62,329 bases of DNA from Pseudomonas fluorescens (GCF_002837185.1 NZ_KZ478014.1:1-62329); one strand, 5' to 3'; shown: positions 34,695-43,838, numbered from the stretch's first letter. Notes: generated from the sequence alone by a model not told the origin. Numbers and translations are program-made.

Positions 34695-37103
34695 ATGAAA
34701 CGAGCATCGCGCGCCGCTGGCGCCTCTAGATTCTTACTCCTTGGCCTGGGCGTGATCATCGCCCTGCTCGGCCTTGCCCTCGCCGTTGGCGGCGCCAAAC
34801 TGGTCAGCCTGGGAGGTTCCTGGTACTTCCTGGTCGGTGGCGTGGCCATGGCCCTTGCCGGACTGCTGATTGCCCGGCGCAACCCGGCGGGTGCCTGGCT
34901 GTTCGCCGCGTTCCTGGTCGCCACGGCCGTATGGGCCGTCGCGGATGTGGGCCTGGTGTACTGGCCGCTGTTTTCGCGCCTGTTCATGTTCGCGGTGATC
35001 GGTATCGTGGTCGCGCTGGTGTATCCGCTGCTGGTCGGTAAACCGGCGCGTGCTGCGTACGGCGTCGCCGCTGTACTGGCGCTGGGCGTGGCGGTGGCGG
35101 CGGGCAATATGTTCGTCGCTCACCCAAGCGTCGCGCCGACCGGCGCCGGCCCCGGCATCACCCCGGTGGCCGCGGCCGATGCCCAGAAAGACTGGGCCCA
35201 CTACGGCAACACCGAAGGCGGCAGCCGCTTCGCCGCGCTGGACCAGATCAATCGCGACAACATCGACAAGCTCAAAGTCGCCTGGACCTACCACACCGGT
35301 GACGTGGCGATCAGCGACGGCAACGGTGCCGAGGACCAGCTGACGCCCCTGCAGATCGGCAACAAGGTCTTCATCTGCACCCCACACAACAACCTCATCG
35401 CGCTCGACGCCGACACCGGCAAGGAACTGTGGAAGAACGAGGTCAACGCCCAATCGGCGGTCTGGCAGCGGTGCCGTGGGATGGCCTACTTCGACGCCAC
35501 TGCGCCGATTGCCCAGCCGACCCAACCCAACAGCTCGCCGATCATTGCCGCCAGCGTGGCCGCCGGTGCGCAATGCCAGCGTCGCCTGCTGACCAACACC
35601 ATCGATGCACGCCTGATCGCCGTGGATGCCGACACCGGCAAATTCTGCGAAGACTTCGGCACCCACGGCCAAGTGGATTTGAAGGCCGGCCTGGGTAATG
35701 TGCCGGACAGCTACTACCAATTGTCGTCGGCGCCGCTGATTGCCGGTACCACCGTAGTGGTGGGCGGTCGCGTCGCGGATAACGTACAGACCGATATGCC
35801 CGGCGGCGTGATCCGTGGTTTCGATATCATCAGCGGCCAGATGCGCTGGGCGTTCGACCCCGGCAACCCTGAAGACAAACACGCGCCGGCCGAGGGCAGC
35901 ACCTACGTGCGCAGCACCCCGAACAGCTGGGCGCCGATGTCCTACGACCCGCTGATGAACACGGTATTCCTGCCGATGGGCAGCTCGTCCACCGACATCT
36001 ACGGTGTGGAGCGCACCCAGCTCAATCATAAATACGGTGCTTCGGTACTGGCGCTGGACGCCTCCACCGGCGCCGAGAAATGGGTGTACCAGACGGTCCA
36101 CAATGACCTGTGGGACTTCGACCTGCCGATGCAACCCAGCTTGATCGATTTCACCCCGCCGGGCAGCGACAAGGCGGTGCCCGCCGTGGTGATCGGCACC
36201 AAGGCCGGGCAAATCTATGTACTCGACCGCGCCACCGGCAAGCCGTTGACCGACGTGCAGGAAGTGCCGGTCAAAGCCGCGAACATTCCCAACGAGCCGT
36301 ACTCCCCCACCCAGCCCAAATCCCTGGGCATGCCGCAGATCGGCGCACAGACCCTGACCGAATCGGACATGTGGGGCGCCACGCCGTTTGACCAGTTGCT
36401 GTGCCGCATCGACTTCAAGGGCATGCGCTACGACGGCCTGTACACTGCGCCGGGTACCGATAAATCCCTGAGTTTCCCGGGTTCCCTGGGCGGCATGAAC
36501 TGGGGCAGTATTTCCACCGACCCGGTGCACGGTTTTATCTTCGTCAACGACATGCGCCTGGGCCTGTGGATCCAGATGGTGCCGTCGCAGAACAAGGCCC
36601 TGGCGGCCTCCGGCGGTGAAGCGCTGAACACCGGCATGGGCGCTGTGCCGCTCAAGGGCACGCCCTATGCGGTGAACAAGAACCGCTTCCTGTCGGTAGC
36701 CGGCATTCCGTGCCAGGCGCCGCCGTTCGGCACCTTGACCGCCATCGACATGAAAACCCAGAAAATCGCCTGGCAAGTACCGGTGGGCACTGTTGAAGAC
36801 ACCGGCCCCCTGGGCATCCGCATGCACCTGCCGATCAAAGTCGGCCTGCCGACCCTCGGCGGTACGCTGTCGACCCAGGGTGGCCTGATCTTTATCGCCG
36901 GCACCCAGGACTTCTACCTGCGCGCCTTCAACAGCGGCAACGGCGATGAAATCTGGAAAGCCCGCCTGCCGGTGGGCAGCCAGGGCGGCCCGATGACCTA
37001 CGTGTCACCCAAGACCGGCAAGCAGTACATCGTCGTCACCGCCGGCGGTGCGCGCCAGTCCACCGACCGTGGCGACTATGTGATCGCCTACTCCCTGCCG
37101 TAA
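34695..37103 (+). CDS. gcd: Membrane-bound PQQ-dependent glucose dehydrogenase
   Basis: An 802-residue quinoprotein. Residues about 1-145 make five membrane helices that dock to ubiquinone; the rest is the periplasmic eight-bladed PQQ propeller, beginning AAADAQKDWAHYGNTEGGSRF. Typical Gcd blocks include DKLKVAWTYHTGD, VWQRCRGMAYFD, the TVHNDLWDFDLP and PAVVIGTKAGQIYVLDRATG segments, and WEI-type repeats closing with GDYVIAYSLP. It oxidises glucose, and also xylose and arabinose, to aldonolactones in the periplasm. That links it to the neighbouring OprB porin, the xyl genes and the pentonate operon at the left. It belongs with oprB, which starts 56 nt later. Confidence 0.95.
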   Translation: MKRASRAAGASRFLLLGLGVIIALLGLALAVGGAKLVSLGGSWYFLVGGVAMALAGLLIARRNPAGAWLFAAFLVATAVWAVADVGLVYWPLFSRLFMFAVIGIVVALVYPLLVGKPARAAYGVAAVLALGVAVAAGNMFVAHPSVAPTGAGPGITPVAAADAQKDWAHYGNTEGGSRFAALDQINRDNIDKLKVAWTYHTGDVAISDGNGAEDQLTPLQIGNKVFICTPHNNLIALDADTGKELWKNEVNAQSAVWQRCRGMAYFDATAPIAQPTQPNSSPIIAASVAAGAQCQRRLLTNTIDARLIAVDADTGKFCEDFGTHGQVDLKAGLGNVPDSYYQLSSAPLIAGTTVVVGGRVADNVQTDMPGGVIRGFDIISGQMRWAFDPGNPEDKHAPAEGSTYVRSTPNSWAPMSYDPLMNTVFLPMGSSSTDIYGVERTQLNHKYGASVLALDASTGAEKWVYQTVHNDLWDFDLPMQPSLIDFTPPGSDKAVPAVVIGTKAGQIYVLDRATGKPLTDVQEVPVKAANIPNEPYSPTQPKSLGMPQIGAQTLTESDMWGATPFDQLLCRIDFKGMRYDGLYTAPGTDKSLSFPGSLGGMNWGSISTDPVHGFIFVNDMRLGLWIQMVPSQNKALAASGGEALNTGMGAVPLKGTPYAVNKNRFLSVAGIPCQAPPFGTLTAIDMKTQKIAWQVPVGTVEDTGPLGIRMHLPIKVGLPTLGGTLSTQGGLIFIAGTQDFYLRAFNSGNGDEIWKARLPVGSQGGPMTYVSPKTGKQYIVVTAGGARQSTDRGDYVIAYSLP

Positions 37104-37159
37104 CAATCCCTGTTCGCGCGGTGCGCCCGCACCGCGCTTTTGTGTCTGGAAAATCCTGC

Positions 37160-38425
37160 ATGAACCCTACTTCTCAAACCTGCATTGGGCGCCTGGTGCT
37201 GGGCCTGGCCTTTGCCGCCGCCCTGCCCGCTCAAGCCGACGACACCACCCTGACCGGCGACTGGGGCGGCCTGCGCCGTGAACTCGACGACCAGGGCGTG
37301 CGCTTCAGCGGCGACTACAGTGGCGAGACCGCCTACAACGCCCATGGCGGCCAGCATCGCTCGGCGCGCTACTCACAAAACCTCAAGCTCGGCGTGCAGT
37401 TCGACCTGGGCAAACTCTACGGTTTCAACAACGGCGACCGCATCCAGCTGACCATCAACGACCGACGCGGCAACAGCGCCTCCGAAGACCTGGTGGGCAA
37501 CCGCCTGCCGATCCAGGAAAACTACGGCGGCCTTTATACCCGCCTCACCGAGTTGAGCTACGAACGCACGCTGTTCACCCCGGCACTTAACGTCAAGCTC
37601 GGCTACATGGCCATGGGCAATGACCTCGGCGGCCTGGACAGCGGCATCCTGTGCAACTTCATGAACGCCGGGTTCTGCGGGCACCCGCTGAACATGTCGG
37701 GCGGCAGCGGCTGGGCCAACTACCCGAATGCGCACCTGGGTGCACGGGTTAACTACGACTTTTCGCCCAACTGGCAACTGCGCGTGGCCGCGTTCAATGT
37801 CGACCCGTCCAGCAACGGCAATTCCAGCCGCGCCTGGCACCTGGGGCCCAAACACACCACCGGTACCGTGGTGCCCATTGAGCTGATCTACAAACACGCC
37901 GGCCGCCTGCCGGGTGAGTACAAGCTCGGTTACTACTACGACAGCTCCGATGTAAAACGCATCGGCAGCGACAAAGCGGTCAGCGGTCGCGGCGGCCACT
38001 ACCTGTTGATCGACCAGGCGGTGTGGGCCTCTCCGACGTCCCAGGGCCGCAGCCTGCATGCCTTTGCTCAATACTCGGCGGCCAGCGAGGCGGCGTCGCC
38101 GTTCAGCAAGTGGTATGGCGCGGGGGTGGTGTTGTACAAACCGTTCGAAGGCCGCCCACGGGACACCGTCGCCCTGGGCTATGGACGCGCCGTGCCGAAC
38201 CCGCGCAGTCGCGATGTACAGGAACTGGCGGCCGTCAATGCAGGCAACCCCTACCCTGCCCTGGACAGCGCCGAGCAGTTGATCGAACTCAGCTACGGCT
38301 ACCAGGCCACGCCGTGGCTGACCTTGCGTCCGGATGTGCAATACATCATCGAACCGGGGGCGTTTTCCGGGGAAAATATCGACAATGCGCTGATACTGGG
38401 TTTGCAGGTCAAGGCGGTGTTCTAA
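37160..38425 (+). CDS. oprB: Carbohydrate-selective porin, OprB family
   Basis: A 421-residue outer-membrane porin. A signal peptide ending ALPAQA is followed by the OprB opening DDTTLTGDWGGLRRELDDQG. Further signatures are the FNNGDRIQLTINDRRGNSASEDLVGN region and repeated amphipathic strands, with the C-terminal QVKAVF ending in Phe. OprB admits glucose and other aldoses. Placed directly after gcd, it brings sugar to the periplasmic dehydrogenase. The start follows TGGAAAATCCTGC; a longer frame lacks a signal peptide. Its stop codon overlaps that of the convergent xylR gene by 4 nt. Confidence 0.92.
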   Translation: MNPTSQTCIGRLVLGLAFAAALPAQADDTTLTGDWGGLRRELDDQGVRFSGDYSGETAYNAHGGQHRSARYSQNLKLGVQFDLGKLYGFNNGDRIQLTINDRRGNSASEDLVGNRLPIQENYGGLYTRLTELSYERTLFTPALNVKLGYMAMGNDLGGLDSGILCNFMNAGFCGHPLNMSGGSGWANYPNAHLGARVNYDFSPNWQLRVAAFNVDPSSNGNSSRAWHLGPKHTTGTVVPIELIYKHAGRLPGEYKLGYYYDSSDVKRIGSDKAVSGRGGHYLLIDQAVWASPTSQGRSLHAFAQYSAASEAASPFSKWYGAGVVLYKPFEGRPRDTVALGYGRAVPNPRSRDVQELAAVNAGNPYPALDSAEQLIELSYGYQATPWLTLRPDVQYIIEPGAFSGENIDNALILGLQVKAVF

Positions 38426-39597
38426 GCCGCGCCCTGCTGGTACTGCCTGGGCGTACACCCGAACTCGCGGCGAAACACCGTGTGCAGGTATTGCGCCGAG
38501 GTGAACCCGCAGGTCTGCGCAATATCGGCAATCGCCAGCGCCTGGTTTTCCAGGCCCTTGGCGGCGGCGGCGAGTTTGAAGCGCAAGATCTCGTCGTGCA
38601 CGCTGCACCCGCGCACCTTGCGAAAGTGCGACTCCAACGATGAGCGCGACACCCCGACATACGCCGCCACCTGCGCGGTCTTGATGCCCTGGCACGCGTA
38701 CTGGCGGATAAACAGCAGGGCCTGCATCACATAGGGATTGCCCAAAGGCTGGTGCAGGCTGGAGGCCTGCACGTTGATTGCGTCCGGCGGCACCAGCACC
38801 TGCGTACCCGCGCAGGGTTTGCCATGCAGCATCTGGTGCAGCAGCGCGGCGGCAGTGCGGCCCATGGTTTCGGTGCCCTGGATCACCGAACTGAGCGGCA
38901 CCCGCGTCAGCGTGCGGGTCAGCGGGTCGTTGTCGATGCCGATCAGCGCCACTTCCTCCGGCACCGCAATGCCTGCTGTCAGGCAGGCCTGCAACAGCTG
39001 CCGGGCACGGGCGTCGGTCACCGCAATAATGCCGATAGGCTTGGGCAGGCTGTGCAGCCAGGCAATCTGCTGCTCCACCGCGCTGTCCCACAACGGCGCG
39101 CTGGTCCCCAGGCCGCGATAGATCTCTACCTGCAAACCGTCGCGCTGCATCAACCCGCGAAAAGCCTTCTCACGCTCCTGGGCCCAGCGGTTGGCCTGGG
39201 CTTCAGGCAGGCTGAAACAGGCAAACCGCGTCAACCCGGCCTCGATCAGGTGCTCGTAGGCCAGTTTCATGAGCGCATGGTTATCGGTCGCCACATAGGG
39301 AATCCCCTTGGGGTACAGGCTGACGTCCTCATACGACCCGCCCACCGCCACCACCGGTATCCGACTCCCGACCAACGCCTCGCCAATCAGCGGGTCATCG
39401 AAATCGGCAATGATCCCATCGCCCTGCCAACGTTCGATACCGCGCAGGCGACAGAGAAAATCCTCCTCCAGGAACAAATCCCAGGACGCACGCGTGCTGC
39501 TCAGGTAATTGCCGATACCGGCGATGATGCCACGGTCGTAGATTTTGCTGCCGTTGAAGAGCAAGGCGATGCGGTGCACGGGCGGTAGGGTTTTCAT
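38422..39597 (-). CDS. xylR: Xylose operon regulator XylR (AraC family with sugar-binding domain)
   Basis: A 391-residue regulator. Residues about 1-270 are a LacI/PBP1-like ligand domain (LFNGSKIYDRGIIAGIGNYL, IPVVAVGGSYEDV, YVATDNHALMKLAYEHL, ALIGIDNDPLTRTLT), and the C-terminus is an AraC helix-turn-helix pair ending IAQTCGFTSAQYLHTVFRRE. This fusion is the XylR architecture of enterics and pseudomonads, which activates xylA and xylFGH with D-xylose. Start set at the ATG behind GGACAAAACCA. In its present place the gene is separated from xylA by a 2.9-kb effector module, so the original divergent promoter has been split. Confidence 0.92.
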   Translation of the reverse strand: MKTLPPVHRIALLFNGSKIYDRGIIAGIGNYLSSTRASWDLFLEEDFLCRLRGIERWQGDGIIADFDDPLIGEALVGSRIPVVAVGGSYEDVSLYPKGIPYVATDNHALMKLAYEHLIEAGLTRFACFSLPEAQANRWAQEREKAFRGLMQRDGLQVEIYRGLGTSAPLWDSAVEQQIAWLHSLPKPIGIIAVTDARARQLLQACLTAGIAVPEEVALIGIDNDPLTRTLTRVPLSSVIQGTETMGRTAAALLHQMLHGKPCAGTQVLVPPDAINVQASSLHQPLGNPYVMQALLFIRQYACQGIKTAQVAAYVGVSRSSLESHFRKVRGCSVHDEILRFKLAAAAKGLENQALAIADIAQTCGFTSAQYLHTVFRREFGCTPRQYQQGAA

Positions 39598-39685
39598 TGG
39601 TTTTGTCCTGGGGCCGGTGGGTGCAGATGAGTACTCAGAGGTCTGATTGCTCAGGATAGCGGGCCTTGGATGAGGTCCGCTTAAC

Positions 39686-40074
39686 TTACCTAAATTCCAC
39701 CAGCATGGCTGCAACTACCGACCAAGCGACGGAACCGATCAACATCACCCTATTGATGGCCAACAGGCGCCTTAGGTGAGGAGGAAAGTTTTTAAGATCG
39801 ACAGGGTCCAGTTCTCCGATGCGAAGAGACGCCTTTGGCAACGTCACCCTTCCGGCAATTTTTGATATTTCCCAAAGCGACCAGATTACCCCCCCTTTTC
39901 CAGGCTTGTCCCCCAGCTATAAATAAAGCGACTGTTCCTCAGTGCCTCTTTCATAGCGTCCAGGTGCCGACGACTTAGGTAAAGACTAAAGATAACGCCA
40001 GCAACTGCGAGCAAAATTGGCCCACCTGTAACAATGATTGAAATCCAAGGAGGCCAAGTATCGATACTGGTCAT
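39686..40074 (-). pseudogene. Frameshifted second copy of the membrane immunity gene (G7 tract)
   Basis: Read from the ATG at 40074, the product opens with a hydrophobic helix and LYLSRRHLDAMKEALRNSRF, very close to the intact protein at 40206. After SLEKGG it meets a TAA at 39886. The next frame continues the homology without loss: VIWSLWEISKIAGRVTLPKA, then GELDPVDLKNFPPHLRRLL and a final helix, ending at 39686. One extra G in the run of seven C (G on the coding strand) at about 39889-39895 would restore a 129-residue protein. It may be a true pseudogene, a slipped-strand switch, or a homopolymer error in the assembly. Confidence 0.75.
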
Positions 40075-40205
40075 GGTTGTCCGGCCTCGTAAATTTTTTC
40101 ACTCCTGAGGTTTGCCTCGGCGTACCCAACAGAACCTAGTGATGCGTCAGGCTACGAATTGGAAACGCCGAGGGCTTTTCGAGTAAGGGATGTCGCCCCC
40201 TCAAA
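40075..40205 (-). other. Remnant of an effector C-terminus before the frameshifted immunity gene
   Basis: In the frame ending at the TGA that overlaps the pseudogene's ATG, the minus strand reads GYAEANLRSEKIYEAGQP and stops. This parallels the intact effector's GGELGGEILYEKTAP end, with the same ATGA overlap. Upstream, after an in-frame TAG, SLTRKALGVSNS resembles LKTALGISSRS of the effector. The best reading is a mostly deleted effector tail left in front of its immunity gene. Confidence 0.55.
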
Positions 40206-40598
40206 CTACTTAAACTTCAGTAGTACAGCTACGGTGACAAGCCAAGTAAAACCAATGACTTTCATAGCCGTATCGATAACCAGCAGACGCTTTAGGTAAG
40301 GTGGAAAACTTTCGAGATCAGCAGCGTTTACATCCCCAATTCGGATATACGCCTTCGACCACGTTACCATTCCTGCGATTTTCGCTATCTCCAACAGGGA
40401 CCAAATCACACCCCTGCGCCCCAAACTCGGTCCCCATAAGTAAATATAACGGCTATTCTTCAGTGCGTCCTTAATGGCGTCCAAGTGACAGCGGCTCAGA
40501 TACAACGTGTATCCAATGCTTATAATTCCAAGCAAAAAAGGACCACCGCCAACAATCCAAAAAGCGAACCAAGACTTCCAGAATTCCTCCTCAGTCAT
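40206..40598 (-). CDS. Membrane immunity protein of the PAAR effector
   Basis: A 130-residue protein with a hydrophobic helix at about 10-33, a central amphipathic region (HLDAIKDALKNSRYIYLWGP, then GVIWSLLEIAKIAG), the GDVNAADLESFPPYLKRLL block and a final helix at about 108-128. The start ATG overlaps the effector's TGA by 4 nt, the usual arrangement of effector and immunity genes. A membrane-located immunity protein suggests the toxin acts on the inner membrane. Two relatives lie in this window, a frameshifted copy at 39686 and a distant one at 28180. No family name is known to me. Confidence 0.75.
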   Translation of the reverse strand: MTEEEFWKSWFAFWIVGGGPFLLGIISIGYTLYLSRCHLDAIKDALKNSRYIYLWGPSLGRRGVIWSLLEIAKIAGMVTWSKAYIRIGDVNAADLESFPPYLKRLLVIDTAMKVIGFTWLVTVAVLLKFK

Positions 40599-41995
40599 GG
40601 CGCAGTTTTCTCGTACAGAATTTCTCCACCTAGTTCCCCTCCCATCCCACCTGCACTCGTGCCCACCCATGCACCAGTTGCTACCAGTGCCGCAGCACAA
40701 ATAACACCTCCTATACCTGTAGAGATACCTAGCCCCAGACAGACAGGACCACTGGCCTGTAAACCTATCCTGCCACCCCAAGCACCACCGACGGTAGAAA
40801 GGCCAAATTTCCCCCCTTCAGTAAATTTAACCTTCTCACACGCCGCCCCAGAATCCCCATTACATACCTGCTGAACCGCCAACAATGAAGACACCCCGCC
40901 AAGACCAATGCCGATGTAACCACCTGCCTTCATATACTTCGTGGCACGACTAACCGCCTCCACATGAGACGCATACCCCGGAATCTGCCCCGGCCCACCT
41001 GCCTTGTCCCAGTGATGCACCAAACTTCGACTGGAAATTCCAAGCGCCGTTTTCAACTTGGGGTGATCGCCCAGCGTCGTTTGTCCTCGTAAGCGCGTGG
41101 AGTTGAGCAAATGGGCATCCAGCTGGTGCATCAACCGCTGGCGATCTGCAAAGAACTGCGGCGATCTAAGGTGGCCGTGCCGCCGATAGCTTTGCTGATG
41201 CAGGCGCTCCATCGCCTGGAGTGTGTCGCGCAGATTGCTCAGGTGCTTCTCCATCACCACTGCACTGACGCCGAGCCAGGTTGAGGTATGGCCGATAAAC
41301 CCGGCAATTTCGGCACCGTGGCGAAACAGGAAGTCAGCCTCGTCCGGCGTCAAGGTATCCAGGGAGGCGTCGACCTGTATGGCGGCCTGCATCAGTTGCG
41401 CTTCTTGATAGGTGCAGGAGGTATTGCTCGGATCACTGAGCACAATCATTGAGCCGGCTTTGACATTACCCGTATTGGGATTTAGTGCCTGGAACTTGCG
41501 CATCACAGCTGGGTCGAGCGTCGGAAAAAGCGTAGCCTCCAGCGCCTCGCGGGTCATGCTCTTAGGCACGATATAGAAGCCAGGCTCCTGGTCGCTCTCT
41601 GCGTTGGATGCTCGGCGGGAGGGCACGAAACCAGATTGACGCGGCGCTACAGGGCTGGCGCTTACCGTTGATGTGTTGGGTTGAGCAATTCGCTGATTAA
41701 TAGGCGATGCTGAGTTTTCGTTTTCGTAGGTGGCTGAGTACACCGAAGGAATCAACCGAGCTTGACATGGGCAACTGCTGAAACTATCCAGTGTGCCTGC
41801 CACACGTTTACCGTGACTCTCAATATGGGAAATGCCGCCTAGAATCTGGTATGTCCCTTTATGTTTTCCGCACGTAACCAGGTCACCTTCGCGAGCATGT
41901 AGAATCCCGTAGATATTAACTCTTGGATCACCTTCGATAATTCTACCGCCGCACGTCGTTCTATCACCCAGGCCAACAAAATATCCTTCACTCAT
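40595..41995 (-). CDS. PAAR-domain type VI secretion effector with glycine-rich C-terminal toxin-like region
   Basis: A 466-residue specialised effector. Residues 1-88 are a PAAR spike tip (MSEGYFVGLGDRTTCGG, ILHAREGDLVTCGKHKGTY, SHGKRVAGTLDSFSSCPC) of the type that caps VgrG in pseudomonads. A linker is followed by a LysM-like segment (about 140-190, FYIVPKSMTREALEATLFP and NTGNVKAGSMIVLSD), a helical region, and from about 340 a Gly/Ala-rich hydrophobic tail with many GxxxG spacings and no catalytic motif. This points to membrane insertion. No vgrG, hcp or adaptor gene is in the window, so secretion uses a T6SS elsewhere. It starts right of xylR and reads away from xylA. Confidence 0.8.
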   Translation of the reverse strand: MSEGYFVGLGDRTTCGGRIIEGDPRVNIYGILHAREGDLVTCGKHKGTYQILGGISHIESHGKRVAGTLDSFSSCPCQARLIPSVYSATYENENSASPINQRIAQPNTSTVSASPVAPRQSGFVPSRRASNAESDQEPGFYIVPKSMTREALEATLFPTLDPAVMRKFQALNPNTGNVKAGSMIVLSDPSNTSCTYQEAQLMQAAIQVDASLDTLTPDEADFLFRHGAEIAGFIGHTSTWLGVSAVVMEKHLSNLRDTLQAMERLHQQSYRRHGHLRSPQFFADRQRLMHQLDAHLLNSTRLRGQTTLGDHPKLKTALGISSRSLVHHWDKAGGPGQIPGYASHVEAVSRATKYMKAGGYIGIGLGGVSSLLAVQQVCNGDSGAACEKVKFTEGGKFGLSTVGGAWGGRIGLQASGPVCLGLGISTGIGGVICAAALVATGAWVGTSAGGMGGELGGEILYEKTAP

Positions 41996-42521
41996 GCACT
42001 GCGCCCTTTAAATTAGTCCACTGCCAATGTGCGAAACGGCAAAGCAATCAAGCCCTGTCCCGCTCAACCCTTACTGGGTGACTGCCTTCGGCCGCCACTC
42101 GATAAATTGCAATAGGTGGATGAGCCTTGCGGTAGGCATTTTTTTATCAATCACGTCCAACACTTGCTTACTGAGCCCCGATTTTTTTGCTCAGTGAGCG
42201 AAGACTTATCCAACCCACTCAAAAACTCAGGCGATACGTCGTTGGTATACAACAAGGCTTGTGATGTATTCATCTCTATGTTCCTTATCTCAGTTTAGTT
42301 CGCCGCCCTCACTTGATCACATCAAGGCAGTGACTGGCGCTCCGAACTTTGAAGAGGCATTTACCGGCCGTAAAGTCAGACGTTTCCCTAAATCCTGTAC
42401 TCCCTGAGCCGTCCCGAGTCCCTCACTCAAAATCGCACCACCCCTTGGTGATTTTCATAATCAGCAGCCCCAGTGCCGTTGCTAGTATCCAGACACCGCC
42501 AAGAACAATAAGGAAAACGCC
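41996..42521. other. Gap between the PAAR gene and xylA
   Basis: This 526-nt stretch is more AT-rich than its neighbours. It holds the frameshifted small gene at 42071-42273 and, next to xylA, a minus-strand frame (42423-42515) whose end reads as a hydrophobic helix followed by KITKGWCDFE; this could be a remnant tail. The xylA promoter must lie within 42280-42521, but I see no clear box. Confidence 0.45.
42071..42273 (-). pseudogene. Frameshifted small gene upstream of the PAAR effector (A7 tract)
   Basis: An ATG at 42273 preceded by AAGGAACATAGAG opens a frame reading MNTSQALLYTNDVSPEFLSG and SSLTEQKN, then turns to nonsense and stops. One more A in the run of seven (42182-42188) would continue it as SGLSKQVLDVIDKKMPTARL and end in a TAA at 42071, a 67-residue soluble protein. 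The good ribosome site and natural composition in both frames suggest a real gene. It is on the effector's strand, 75 nt before it. I know no family for it. Confidence 0.5.
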
Positions 42522-43838
42522 ATGCCGTACTTCCCCGGTGTCGAGCAGGTCCGCTTCGAAGGCCCTGCCAGCGACGCTCCCCTCGCCTTTCGTCACTACG
42601 ACGCCAACAAGCTGATCCTCGGCAAGCCCATGCGGGAGCACCTGCGCATGGCGGCCTGCTACTGGCACACCTTTGTGTGGCCGGGGGCGGACATGTTTGG
42701 GGTGGGCACCTTCAAGCGGCCGTGGCAGCGCAGCGGTGACCCCATGGAGCTGGCCATCGGCAAGGCGGAGGCGGCCTTTGAGTTTTTCTCCAAGCTGGGC
42801 ATCGACTACTACAGTTTTCACGACACCGATGTGGCGCCCGAAGGCAGTTCGCTCAAGGAGTACCGCAACCACTTTGCGCAGATGGTCGACCACCTGGAGC
42901 GTCATCAGGAACAGACCGGCATCAAGCTGCTGTGGGGCACCGCCAATTGCTTCAGCAACCCGCGCTTTGCCGCCGGTGCCGCGAGCAACCCCGACCCGGA
43001 GGTGTTCGCCTACGCCGCCGCCCAGGTGTTCAGCGCGATGAACGCCACGCTGCGGCTCAAGGGTTCCAACTACGTGCTGTGGGGCGGTCGTGAAGGCTAT
43101 GAAACCCTGCTCAACACCGACCTCAAGCGCGAGCGTGAACAGCTCGGCCGGTTCATGCGCATGGTGGTGGAACACAAGCACAAGATCGGCTTTACCGGCG
43201 ACCTGCTGATCGAGCCCAAGCCCCAGGAGCCAACCAAGCATCAGTACGATTACGACAGCGCCACGGTGTTCGGCTTCCTGCACGAGTACGGCCTGGAGCA
43301 CGAGATCAAAGTGAACATCGAGGCCAACCATGCGACGTTGGCCGGGCACAGCTTTCACCATGAGATTGCCACCGCCGTGTCCCTGGGGATTTTCGGCAGT
43401 ATCGACGCCAACCGTGGCGACCCGCAGAACGGCTGGGATACCGACCAGTTCCCCAACAGCGTCGAGGAAATGACCCTGGCCACCTATGAAATCCTCAAGG
43501 CCGGCGGCTTCAGGAACGGCGGCTACAATTTCGATTCCAAGGTGCGCCGCCAGAGCCTGGACGATATCGACCTGTTCCACGGGCATGTCGCAGCGATGGA
43601 TGTATTGGCCCTGGCCCTGGAACGCGCGGCCGCCATGGTGCAGAACGACCGCCTGCAACAGTTCAAGGACCAGCGCTATGCCGGCTGGCAGCAGCCGCTG
43701 GGCAAAGCCGTACTGGCGGGCGAGTTCAGCCTGCAATCCCTGGCCGAACATGCGTTTGCCAACGAACTGGACCCGCAGGCCGTGAGTGGGCGGCAGGAGA
43801 TGCTGGAAGGAATCGTGAACCGGTTCATCTACACCTGA
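42522..43838 (+). CDS. xylA: Xylose isomerase
   Basis: A 438-residue class II xylose isomerase. FAHYDANK-like FRHYDANKLILGKPMREHLR opens the protein; the catalytic His lies in YYSFHDTD (about residue 105), and metal-binding Glu, Asp and His residues lie in LIEPKPQEPTKHQ, VNIEANHATLAGH and GSIDANRGD. It converts D-xylose to D-xylulose in the cytoplasm. It leads the xylAFGH operon. No xylulokinase gene is present in the window after xylH, so that step must be encoded elsewhere. Confidence 0.96.
   Translation: MPYFPGVEQVRFEGPASDAPLAFRHYDANKLILGKPMREHLRMAACYWHTFVWPGADMFGVGTFKRPWQRSGDPMELAIGKAEAAFEFFSKLGIDYYSFHDTDVAPEGSSLKEYRNHFAQMVDHLERHQEQTGIKLLWGTANCFSNPRFAAGAASNPDPEVFAYAAAQVFSAMNATLRLKGSNYVLWGGREGYETLLNTDLKREREQLGRFMRMVVEHKHKIGFTGDLLIEPKPQEPTKHQYDYDSATVFGFLHEYGLEHEIKVNIEANHATLAGHSFHHEIATAVSLGIFGSIDANRGDPQNGWDTDQFPNSVEEMTLATYEILKAGGFRNGGYNFDSKVRRQSLDDIDLFHGHVAAMDVLALALERAAAMVQNDRLQQFKDQRYAGWQQPLGKAVLAGEFSLQSLAEHAFANELDPQAVSGRQEMLEGIVNRFIYT

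Noticed and set aside
42116..42298. 60-codon plus-strand open frame
   Set aside because: It lacks a ribosome site; the opposite strand gives a better explained small gene with AAGGA and a single homopolymer frameshift.
42423..42515. Minus-strand hydrophobic tail ending KITKGWCDFE next to xylA
   Set aside because: It could be a remnant of a membrane protein, but the frame runs antisense into xylA with no start, and chance hydrophobicity in an AT-rich stretch cannot be excluded.
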